In this document: positions 1-5,264 of the stretch, in pieces
Layout: each line of letters opens with the position of its first letter
How positions within the stretch are numbered: position 1 is the stretch's first letter
Assembly (NCBI RefSeq): GCF_021107415.1
Contig: NZ_JAIOSW010000376.1
Location: forward strand, 1 to 5,264
Direction: 5' to 3'
DNA length: 5,264 bases
Source: Desulfobacula sp.
GTDB taxonomy: Bacteria; Desulfobacterota; Desulfobacteria; Desulfobacterales; Desulfobacteraceae
Made by a program: the position numbers and the translations under genes
The notes under the pieces: generated by a model
What the model was told of the DNA's origin: nothing
What the model saw: the letters and a program-made list of their open reading frames with translations, nothing else
Database searches by the model: none

Positions 1-100
1 CGAAAGCTTCACACATATGCCATGTATGTTTTTGCAATTCTTCAAGCTGTCTTCCAGCTATCTTAATTTTTAGAGGAATATCTTTTTTTCCCGGTTTCAT
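1..100 (-). CDS. Small hypothetical protein, 5' part only (runs off left edge)
   Basis: The minus strand opens with an ATG at 98-100 and stays open for 33 codons to the window edge. The translation begins MKPGKKDIPLKIKIAGRQ and continues with a polar, Leu/Glu/Gln-rich helix-like stretch, then HTWHMCEAF. A purine-rich GGGAAG lies about 10 bases upstream (near 111-116) as a plausible ribosome binding site. The ATG overlaps the TGA of a preceding fragment as ATGA (97-100), the usual mark of translational coupling, which supports both the start and the idea that the two belonged to one operon. I do not recognise the family, and the C-terminal part lies outside the window. The coding call rests on the start context and natural-looking composition only. 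Confidence 0.5.
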   Translation of the reverse strand, partial: MKPGKKDIPLKIKIAGRQLEELQKHTWHMCEAF

Positions 101-176
101 TTTTTATATTCTTCCCACACACTATCCCCCAAATAAGCAGTTTAATCAGCTTGTCTGGTTCATTTTTAAGTTGAGA
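97..176 (-). pseudogene. C-terminal fragment of a small gene, frame broken at a G run
   Basis: Two adjacent reading frames join into one sensible C-terminus if a single G is restored to the minus-strand run of five G (126-130). The rightward frame gives SQLKNEPDKLIKLLIWG after a TAA at 177-179. The leftward frame continues DSVWEEYKK and ends with TGA at 97-99. That stop overlaps the ATG of the next gene as ATGA. The joined peptide is about 26 residues and is charged and helical in character. No start codon remains in frame, so this is either a decayed gene tail or a gene broken by a one-base sequencing error with further damage upstream. The function is unknown, and chance is not excluded at this length. 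Confidence 0.35.
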
Positions 177-257
177 TTATAAAATTTTCAGATGTTGTAG
201 GTATATTGTGTGTACTCTCATTCTATTGAAAATTAAGAAAATACTGAAAATTACAAT

Positions 258-455
258 TCATGAACTATGCAAATTGAAGTTTGAGCTTTTTACCAAAGGC
301 ATGCCAAGTGGCCATCCAAACTGAACTGTTTTAATATCTTCTCCAATTACTTTCTTGTGCGCCGGGGATAATAATTTAAGCCACTTTCTTGCAGGTTCCG
401 CCCCTGAACTGGCTTTATAAAAATGAACCTTTAATTTAATGTCATCATAATCCAT
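258..455 (-). pseudogene. Truncated HigB/RelE-type toxin (Gp49-like family), N-terminal half
   Basis: The 65-residue product begins MDYDDIKLKVHFYKASSG. It contains the N-terminal landmarks of the phage Gp49-like (DUF891) branch of RelE/HigB toxins: a first beta strand (VHFYKA), a GxEPxRKWLK helix, and the strongly conserved GEDIKTVQFGWPLGMPL core. Family members are usually about 100-120 residues and continue with a KLxxxLWEVR strand and an Arg-rich catalytic half. Here the frame breaks just after GMPLVK, at a run of five A on the minus strand (287-291). One extra A would restore KKLKLQFA, but a stop then follows at 265-267, so the second half is missing and not merely shifted. Intact members are ribosome-associated mRNA interferases paired with a HigA antitoxin, usually encoded just downstream. 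No helix-turn-helix antitoxin is visible here. This is most likely a non-functional relic. Confidence 0.75.
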
Positions 456-461
456 ATGTAA

Positions 462-489
462 AGTGTACCAAAATTGGGACGATTGTCAA
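462..489 (-). promoter_or_regulatory. Sigma-70-type promoter for the toxin relic, probably leaderless
   Basis: On the minus strand a perfect TTGACA (484-489) is followed after 16 bases by TACACT (462-467). The -10 ends only six bases before the ATG at 453-455, so initiation at the usual distance would fall on the A of that ATG and give a leaderless message. No Shine-Dalgarno sequence is visible before the ATG, which fits. Toxin-antitoxin genes are commonly autoregulated at such sites, but no clear operator palindrome was found here. Confidence 0.6.
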
Positions 490-507
490 TTCTTTAATTC
501 ATCCCTT

Positions 508-576
508 TCACCGACTTAATGCTTTTACTATTCTGTCTCCATTCAAAGCACCTACGCTTTGCAGCAACTCACTCAT
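508..576 (-). other. 22-codon reading frame, possible gene remnant
   Basis: An ATG at 574-576 opens a short frame reading MSELLQSVGALNGDRIVKAL and ending SR before TGA at 508-510. The composition looks protein-like (amphipathic Leu/Val helix with a GALNGD turn). Its ATG lies inside the last codons of the preceding frame (569-745), an overlap typical of coupled genes. No Shine-Dalgarno sequence is obvious. The stretch also contains an inverted repeat, CAAAGC (544-549) and GCTTTG (556-561), with a six-base loop. It is too short to assign and could be chance or the tail of a decayed gene. Confidence 0.2.
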
Positions 577-745
577 CCGGGTTTATATACTCCCATAATT
601 CATTTTGATGAAGCCATACCACGATGAAACCTTAAGATAAATCGATATTTATTAGATTTGCCAATACTGACATTTTTAATAAATGGTTACCTTTTTTTAA
701 TTTTTTGCTGTGAACCATGAAAATAACCGGTGAAATCCGGTTCAT
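569..745 (-). pseudogene. Possible decayed small gene with an in-frame TAA
   Basis: From an ATG at 743-745 one frame runs 37 codons, starting MNRISPVIFMVHSKK and ending NLINIDLS, to a TAA at 632-634. It then continues in the same frame for 20 more codons (GFIVVWLHQNELWEYINPDE) to a TGA at 569-571. The second half, with its aromatic and acidic C-terminus, looks more like real protein than random AT-rich translation. The start lies in the hairpin called as a terminator at 720-750 and has no good ribosome binding site, so this is probably a nonsense-bearing remnant, or chance. I do not recognise any family. Confidence 0.22.
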
Positions 746-750
746 TTTTC
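720..750. terminator. Hairpin, probable bidirectional terminator after the membrane protein gene
   Basis: AACCGG (725-730) and CCGGTT (737-742) form a six-base GC-containing stem with a six-base loop. The flanks are AAAAT-like on the left and ATTTTTC on the right, so the stem can extend with one bulge and is followed by a T-rich stretch on either strand. It lies about 90 bases beyond the stop codon of the membrane protein gene, a suitable place to end that transcript. The T tract on the minus strand is short, so strength is uncertain. Confidence 0.45.
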
Positions 751-836
751 TTGTTGAACATTTTCTAAAAAAAGTAGCTAACTTTGCCTCCAGTTTATTG
801 GGGTAGAATCATCTTTTATTAACACTAAAAATACAG

Positions 837-1886
837 CTATAGGCTAATCAGATTCTCACGAATTTTTTCAAGAAAACTGTTTTCCAAATCTACTTTCACC
901 GATCCGCATAGGGTTTTAAGCTCTTCCAAATCTATGCCAGACACTTTGGACACCGTGTTAAGCTCGTCTCTTTCCTGGGCTGCTATTAAATCAAAATTTG
1001 TTCTGATTGAGGATTTGCGCAAACATTCAATGTTGTCTTTTACATAAATATATAGCTTTGACTGGGAAAGCCAGTCAAACAAAAGAAGCGGATTAAATGG
1101 GGTTCTCACAATCAGTTCCCTCATGTTTGAATTTGCCAAATTCTGGGCATTATCAATACCTACTTCGGCAAGTCGTACCCGATGGAACAAATTCATACCT
1201 TCAATCATTTCCAAAGGCAATGGATTGGCCCGGCTCTCTTTTTTCAGCATAAAGAGAGATTTTTCCTGAATATATTTTAGGATTTTTTGAGGGAATATGC
1301 CTGTAAGAAAAGCCAGAACGGGCAAAATATCAAGCAGTTCTTTTTGAAATTTACCATCAGAAGACTGAATTAAATGGTGAAGGACCACAGATATAAAAGT
1401 TGATAGAATCATTCTGGTTCCGATACTGTAAAACGCACTTGGGATAAGATCTAAATTGATTAATCTTCTTACAATATACTGGATGGACCAGATGTAGCTG
1501 CCAAGGAAGGCCATAGCAATAGAAACAAGGCTCATATTTACATAATTTGTCAGGGCTGCCACAGATTTATCACTGCAATGAAAAATTCCTGTTAATATGA
1601 TGGGCGGCTGGTCGGAAAAAAGTACCCAGAAGCCAAGCGCGCTGAATATGGTCACGAAAAGGACAGGCAGTAAATAATCCTTTCCATTGAATTCATCATG
1701 GAAGATAGCGGAAATAATTTCATCCTCTTTTTCTGGTGTAGATTCTGTAATACCTAGCAAGCGGCGAGTACGCTCATATTCTCTTCTTTTTTTAGGAATT
1801 CTGGATTTTAAAAAAGAAATTGCAGTACAGGTGTATAGAGAACATAGCGTCAGTATCCCTAAAAGCATCATAATATTACGTTCCAT
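837..1886 (-). CDS. Polytopic inner-membrane protein with cytosolic HhH-like C-terminal region, function unknown
   Basis: The 349-residue product starts at the ATG at 1884-1886, which is preceded by a perfect GGAGGT. A TTG twelve bases further upstream is in frame but lies within that ribosome binding site and is unlikely to be the start. Hydrophobic segments are visible at about residues 5-26, 71-90, 117-139, 151-173 and 185-203. Positive clusters follow segments 1, 3 and 5 (KSRIPKKRR; VRRL; KKESR), so the positive-inside rule predicts an external N-terminus, five spans and a cytosolic C-terminus. Residues about 227-283 (containing RLAEVGIDNAQNLANS and LLLFDWLSQSKLYIYV) and 290-331 (containing SGIDLEELKTLCGSV) resemble successive helix-hairpin-helix units, but this is inferred from pattern only. 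No catalytic motif is recognised. It lies 164 bases downstream of the glycyl radical enzyme on the same strand and may be co-transcribed. A role with that enzyme (transport, sensing) is guesswork. The gene appears complete. Confidence 0.85.
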   Translation of the reverse strand: MERNIMMLLGILTLCSLYTCTAISFLKSRIPKKRREYERTRRLLGITESTPEKEDEIISAIFHDEFNGKDYLLPVLFVTIFSALGFWVLFSDQPPIILTGIFHCSDKSVAALTNYVNMSLVSIAMAFLGSYIWSIQYIVRRLINLDLIPSAFYSIGTRMILSTFISVVLHHLIQSSDGKFQKELLDILPVLAFLTGIFPQKILKYIQEKSLFMLKKESRANPLPLEMIEGMNLFHRVRLAEVGIDNAQNLANSNMRELIVRTPFNPLLLFDWLSQSKLYIYVKDNIECLRKSSIRTNFDLIAAQERDELNTVSKVSGIDLEELKTLCGSVKVDLENSFLEKIRENLISL

Positions 1887-1890
1887 AAAT

Positions 1891-1896
1891 ACCTCC
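1891..1896 (-). promoter_or_regulatory. Strong Shine-Dalgarno that fixes the membrane protein start
   Basis: GGAGGT on the minus strand lies four bases upstream of the ATG at 1884-1886. It overlaps the alternative in-frame TTG at 1896-1898, so the downstream ATG is the better start. The spacing is slightly short but acceptable. Confidence 0.7.
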
Positions 1897-1960
1897 AAAT
1901 GTAATTATTCTTTAAATATTTTACTCCTTCTTTTAAAACTTGAGAAATGCCCGTTAAGCT

Positions 1961-2004
1961 GTCAAACTCCGCTAAATTTTGACCCCTTTAGGGTAACATT
2001 ACCC
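1961..2004. repeat. Two adjacent short inverted repeats in the 164-base gap
   Basis: GTCAAA (1961-1966) and TTTGAC (1978-1983) form one inverted repeat with an 11-base loop. GGGTAA (1991-1996) and TTACCC (1999-2004) form a tight palindrome with a two-base centre. Neither is followed by a T run on the minus strand, so neither is a convincing intrinsic terminator for the upstream gene. They could be an operator, an RNA-processing site, or a remnant of a mobile-element end. On the minus strand the first repeat also supplies a TTGACA (1960-1965), but no good -10 follows at 16-18 bases. The rest of the gap (1887-2050) shows no gene that I can support. Confidence 0.4.
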
Positions 2005-2050
2005 CCCTTATCGATTATTTCAAAGACCAGATCGTTTTTTGCGACTACAT

Positions 2051-4462
2051 CTACAATTCCTTTGCAGCCCTTTGGATAATCTCATCCTGCATTTGAGGTG
2101 AAAGATCTTTGAAATAGGCACTGTAGCCTGACACCCTGACAACTAACCAAGGGTATTTATCAGGGAAAATGCGTGCCTCTTTAAGTATTTTTTCATTGAT
2201 GACATTAAATTGAATCTGGATTCCTTTGTTATGCTGCATAAAAAAGGCTTTAATCAGTCCTGCAAATATCTTTGCATTTTCCATTAAGGGCGGATCGACT
2301 TTTTGATTAAAGGTATACCCATTCACATAGTATTTGGGATTTAATCGACTGATAGAGTTCATTGTTGTCGTTATAACCGATGAATCTGCATTATCACTTG
2401 GAGAGACACCATTTGCAAATCGAACACCATTTTTTCTACCACTGGGTAATGCCATTGTTCTTTTGCCGAAAAGCTGGTGAGCACCACTGGAAAACCCCCC
2501 TGAAATATAACTACCACCTCGAGTATTCTTACCCGAATTCTTAAGAGCTGAGGTATAACAATTAAGTATAAAATCAGCATATTGATCAGCCCTCATATCA
2601 TCTTGTCCAAATTTTGGAGCCTTGATCAACGTCTGATGCAATTTTTCACTGTTTTTAAAATTATTTTTTATTGAATCTCTTATCGTTTCAAGTGATATCT
2701 CTTCCCTTAAGGACTTTTCTATTGCTGCAAAGCTATCGATAGTATCAGCAATTCCGATTGCTTGTATGGAACTCCAGTTATATCTGGCACCACCTGAGGT
2801 AATATCTGTTGCCTTATCCACACAGCCGTTTACCATGAGAGATACAAGTGGAAGAGGAAAAAAATCTTTTCTGGCATGCTCAATAAGTTTTAGTTCACGA
2901 ATCATTTTATTCACATGATGTTGAACTTGTTTTTCAAATGCATTCTTTAAGTTTTCTATTGTACAAATATCTTTATATTCTTCTTTTGTAAGTGCCTCAA
3001 CCACGCAGACAGGAAGGTTAAAAAAAGCAGCATCAGCCATAGGGTATGATTTTCCCGGAATACCAATTTCAACACAACCAATCGTTCCAAAATTTCTTGC
3101 CTCAATAAGCGCTTCATTATCAGATAGATTATTTGAATGTTGTAAATGTTTCTGAAGGATTGGTATGATTGCTTCGTCATTAATTATAGCGGGGGTAAAA
3201 CCAGTATGTTTTATAACGGCTACCACATCGTCTAAAAATTCTGGTTTTGAATTTTTAGAGTATCTTACATGATAATTGGGTTGTCTCAAGGGGATTTTTT
3301 TAATGACTCCCAGAAAAATCCTGGTCAACTCATTTTCTCCATTTTTTCCATCAGGTGTCATGCCCCCAATTGTAACGGCATAAAAAGATGGTAAGCCCTC
3401 ATGGGCCTTAGAAACCAAGTGGTTATACAAGGGAAGCACTTCATTGGTTTTCAGGAAAAAGCACTCTAACAGTTCTTGAACGTCATGGTTAATAATGGTC
3501 TTTGCTTCATCATAGTTGATTTTCTTTTTTTCTGCATAATTTTTGATTTCATTCTGATACAGAGGATATAAGTATTGATCCATTCTTCCAAAGCTGATCG
3601 ACATATCAAGTGTTTCTTGAGCTAACGCAATATGGACGAATAGTATGGCTTGAAGCGCTTCATGAAAAGTTTCTGAAGGGTGATACGGCACTTTTCTACA
3701 AATTCGTGCAATCTCTTGGAGTTCTTCTTTTCGTTTCTGGCTGATTTCTTTTGTTTTAGCAATCCTTTCTGCTTCTGCTGCAAAATTGGAGGCCATTTTG
3801 ACGATACCATCTGCTACAATTTCAAGGCTTTGTAAAAAGTTTTTTTCTTCATCATTTATAGCTGTTTGACAGGCTGATTTCACATCTTCAAGAAAGCCTC
3901 TAATACCCTTATTTAATACTCCCTCATAATCTGGAATTAAATGAATAATCCCACCAATCTCATTAAGAAAATAGTGCTTAGGGTTTAATTGAACTACTGC
4001 ATAATTGATTAGGTTTTTTATGCTTTTTAGAATACTGAGTAGATTCTTTGTTTTAGGGATAAAGGTTTTGACGAGGACATTGCGTAAGATCCAATACGGA
4101 AAAATTTTGAATAAAACTTTCAAACGATCCAAAAACGAAAAATGTAACGGCATTTTATATGCTGTGAATGGATTGTAATAATCACCAATCATGATAAGGC
4201 CGACCATTTCAGGGTAAAACGGTGCTCCGACCCGTTTCGATGTAAAATTGCCAACAAGACGCTCGTTATCATAGACAATGCTTTGCTTGTATTCCAGAAT
4301 ATACTTTAACCCATGTGCCCGCTTTAGATTAATTGATGGAAATTGAGTCTTATTTTTTTTATTAAAGTCAGTTAAAAGCAATGCTCTTTCAATACATACA
4401 GAACGCTCTGCGTCTTGAAGATCATCCAGGAGAAGGTCTGTTATGTTCTTTGTATTGCTCAT
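2051..4462 (-). CDS. Glycyl radical enzyme, GCVE (eliminase/decarboxylase) class, substrate unknown
   Basis: The 803-residue product starts at the ATG at 4460-4462. That ATG overlaps the activase stop as ATGA. An upstream in-frame ATG at 4520-4522 would add 20 residues read from inside the activase gene and is rejected. The protein is full length for the family. A PFL-type barrel fills most of it, and the glycyl radical domain is C-terminal. Visible landmarks are NERLVGNFTSKR (about 66-77), GGIIHLIPDYE (170-180), SFGRMDQYLYP (290-300), the thiyl site GCVE (Cys463, Glu465), GGARYN (557-562), and the radical loop RVSGYSAYF with Gly779. In this superfamily the glycyl radical, installed by the activase, oxidises the Cys to a thiyl that abstracts hydrogen from the substrate. 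Cys followed by Val-Glu is shared by choline, isethionate, glycerol, propanediol and hydroxyproline lyases or dehydratases and by arylacetate decarboxylases. Pyruvate formate-lyase has Cys-Cys instead. The context GCVEIGIPGKSYP does not match the GCVEPQxPGK form I know for choline or isethionate lyases, so no substrate is claimed. The enzyme is cytosolic and oxygen-sensitive. Confidence 0.95.
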   Translation of the reverse strand: MSNTKNITDLLLDDLQDAERSVCIERALLLTDFNKKNKTQFPSINLKRAHGLKYILEYKQSIVYDNERLVGNFTSKRVGAPFYPEMVGLIMIGDYYNPFTAYKMPLHFSFLDRLKVLFKIFPYWILRNVLVKTFIPKTKNLLSILKSIKNLINYAVVQLNPKHYFLNEIGGIIHLIPDYEGVLNKGIRGFLEDVKSACQTAINDEEKNFLQSLEIVADGIVKMASNFAAEAERIAKTKEISQKRKEELQEIARICRKVPYHPSETFHEALQAILFVHIALAQETLDMSISFGRMDQYLYPLYQNEIKNYAEKKKINYDEAKTIINHDVQELLECFFLKTNEVLPLYNHLVSKAHEGLPSFYAVTIGGMTPDGKNGENELTRIFLGVIKKIPLRQPNYHVRYSKNSKPEFLDDVVAVIKHTGFTPAIINDEAIIPILQKHLQHSNNLSDNEALIEARNFGTIGCVEIGIPGKSYPMADAAFFNLPVCVVEALTKEEYKDICTIENLKNAFEKQVQHHVNKMIRELKLIEHARKDFFPLPLVSLMVNGCVDKATDITSGGARYNWSSIQAIGIADTIDSFAAIEKSLREEISLETIRDSIKNNFKNSEKLHQTLIKAPKFGQDDMRADQYADFILNCYTSALKNSGKNTRGGSYISGGFSSGAHQLFGKRTMALPSGRKNGVRFANGVSPSDNADSSVITTTMNSISRLNPKYYVNGYTFNQKVDPPLMENAKIFAGLIKAFFMQHNKGIQIQFNVINEKILKEARIFPDKYPWLVVRVSGYSAYFKDLSPQMQDEIIQRAAKEL

Positions 4463-5262
4463 TCTTTGTTTACAACCAAAAGTCCCTTCTTCTCCAGGGC
4501 CGCGATTGAGTTTTTCCAACATGATTCAATTTCCTCAAATGTGTAATCTTTAATCCTATGGACAGCTTGGGGCAAATCTTTTGTTTTGTCTAACCATAAA
4601 TGATTATACTTTAATATTGATACATCATTAATTTTCAATTTTTGCAATAAAGAAACAAATTGGTTTAAATGATTTTCTCTAGAATTCAGTTCAGGAACGC
4701 TGACATATCGAACAAGAACATTTGGATGCTCTAAATACAAATTTTTCAAATTCTGTATTATTTTCGTATTTGTTTTGGAGGTATAATTCAAATGTTGTTT
4801 GCTATCAATGATCTTAATATCAAAATAGATGAGATCAATATCCATAAGGGTTTTAATTACGGCATCATATTGAAAATAACCACATGTCTCAAGCACCATA
4901 TGGATATTTTCTGATTTACAAATGCGAACTAAATCTTTAAGAAATCTTAGCTGAAGTGTGGGTTCTCCTCCTGAAAATGTTACCCCCCCACGAGTTAGCT
5001 TATAAAAAATCTTATCCTTTTCTATTTCGATGAAGGCCTGCTCAGGGCTGTACAAATTACCAATCGTAATTTTTGAATTTTGACCATCAGGACAGACAGT
5101 GTTCTTATGCTCTATTTCAGTATTTTGCGATTCAGGATTTTGGCACCACACACAACGCAAAGGGCACCCTTTTAAAAAAAGGACTGTTCTTACTCCCGGA
5201 CCATCATGGATGGAACTTCTTTGAATAATAAACAACATTCCATGATTGGTTTTTTTTGTCAT
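4459..5262 (-). CDS. Glycyl radical enzyme activase (radical SAM), compact form without the ferredoxin-like insert
   Basis: The 267-residue product would cleave S-adenosylmethionine to a deoxyadenosyl radical and install the glycyl radical on the enzyme encoded just downstream. Motifs are SSIHDGPGVRT (16-26), the [4Fe-4S] CX3CX2C motif (Cys33, Cys37, Cys40) followed by QNPE, GGVTFSGGEP (92-101) for SAM binding, ETCGY (125-129) and FDIK (147-150). Most activases of GCVE-type enzymes carry a roughly 50-60 residue insert with two CxxCxxC-rich cluster sites after the first motif. Here that place holds a short linker with one cysteine (Cys57), as in pyruvate formate-lyase activase. Two downstream sites also diverge from the usual form: VPELNSREN where VPG-D is usual, and LKYNHLW where LPYHxLG is usual. 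The ATG at 5260-5262 leaves a normal N-terminus, but only two bases lie beyond it, so an upstream start and the ribosome binding site and promoter cannot be judged. It overlaps the enzyme gene by four bases, implying coupled synthesis. Confidence 0.93.
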   Translation of the reverse strand: MTKKTNHGMLFIIQRSSIHDGPGVRTVLFLKGCPLRCVWCQNPESQNTEIEHKNTVCPDGQNSKITIGNLYSPEQAFIEIEKDKIFYKLTRGGVTFSGGEPTLQLRFLKDLVRICKSENIHMVLETCGYFQYDAVIKTLMDIDLIYFDIKIIDSKQHLNYTSKTNTKIIQNLKNLYLEHPNVLVRYVSVPELNSRENHLNQFVSLLQKLKINDVSILKYNHLWLDKTKDLPQAVHRIKDYTFEEIESCWKNSIAALEKKGLLVVNKE

Positions 5263-5264
5263 CC

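Noticed and set aside
763..785. Weak AAAGT/ACTTT hairpin followed by T run on the minus strand
   Set aside because: The stem is only five mostly A-T pairs and is too unstable to call. The GC-containing hairpin at 725-742 is the better terminator candidate.
1..836. CRISPR array, tRNA or other structured RNA in the gene-poor left region
   Set aside because: No regularly spaced direct repeats and no tRNA-like cloverleaf or CCA end were seen. The region is explained better by small broken genes.
1887..1898. TTG start giving a membrane protein four residues longer
   Set aside because: The TTG is part of the TTGGAGG ribosome binding site itself. The ATG at 1884-1886 is correctly placed behind it.
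1989..2006. Palindrome GGGTAA/TTACCC as an intrinsic terminator for the enzyme gene
   Set aside because: On the minus strand it is followed by TAAAGGGG and not a T run, so it lacks the required tail.
1687..2079. Plus-strand open frame of 130 codons
   Set aside because: It lies antisense across the start of the membrane protein gene and its upstream gap, has no ribosome binding site, and its translation is low-complexity Leu/Ile/Ser typical of a reverse-strand shadow.
2051..4462. Assignment as pyruvate formate-lyase
   Set aside because: The active site has a single cysteine in GCVE and not the Cys-Cys pair of pyruvate formate-lyase, and the flanking motifs belong to the eliminase/decarboxylase side of the superfamily.
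4463..4522. 20-codon N-terminal extension of the glycyl radical enzyme
   Set aside because: These codons lie entirely within the activase coding sequence, read as an unrelated GPGEEGTFGCKQR, and the ATGA overlap at 4459-4462 gives a better start.

Overview
The window is AT-rich bacterial DNA, and every gene that can be supported lies on the minus strand. An oxygen-sensitive glycyl radical enzyme with its own radical-SAM activase implies anaerobic metabolism. The gene style (AT-rich, ATGA overlaps, glycyl radical enzyme paired with activase) would suit an anaerobe such as a Desulfobacterota or Clostridia member, but nothing here fixes the taxon.

Right half (2051-5262): a two-gene unit read right to left. 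A compact glycyl-radical-enzyme activase (4459-5262, probably complete) overlaps by ATGA the gene for an 803-residue glycyl radical enzyme (2051-4462). The enzyme has an intact GCVE thiyl motif and an intact RVSGY glycyl loop. The GCVE motif places it with the eliminases and decarboxylases rather than with pyruvate formate-lyase, but its substrate cannot be named from sequence. The activase lacks the cysteine-rich ferredoxin-like insert that most activases of this class carry.

Middle (837-2050): a 164-base gap with two short inverted repeats, then a 349-residue polytopic membrane protein of unrecognised function. It has five predicted membrane segments and a cytosolic C-terminal region that looks like tandem helix-hairpin-helix modules. 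It has its own strong ribosome binding site and is followed by a bidirectional-looking hairpin near 720-750. It may be the third gene of the same transcript, but no promoter or terminator in the gap settles this.

Left part (1-836): a low-density region of small or broken genes. It holds a truncated HigB/RelE-type (Gp49-like) toxin with a clear promoter that appears to give a leaderless message. It also has short remnant reading frames around 508-745, a fragment around 97-176 that reads through only if one base is restored to a G run, and the first 33 codons of a small gene leaving the left edge. Two homopolymer-associated frame breaks within about 170 bases suggest either gene decay or base-calling errors. 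The left region looks unrelated in function to the glycyl radical unit.
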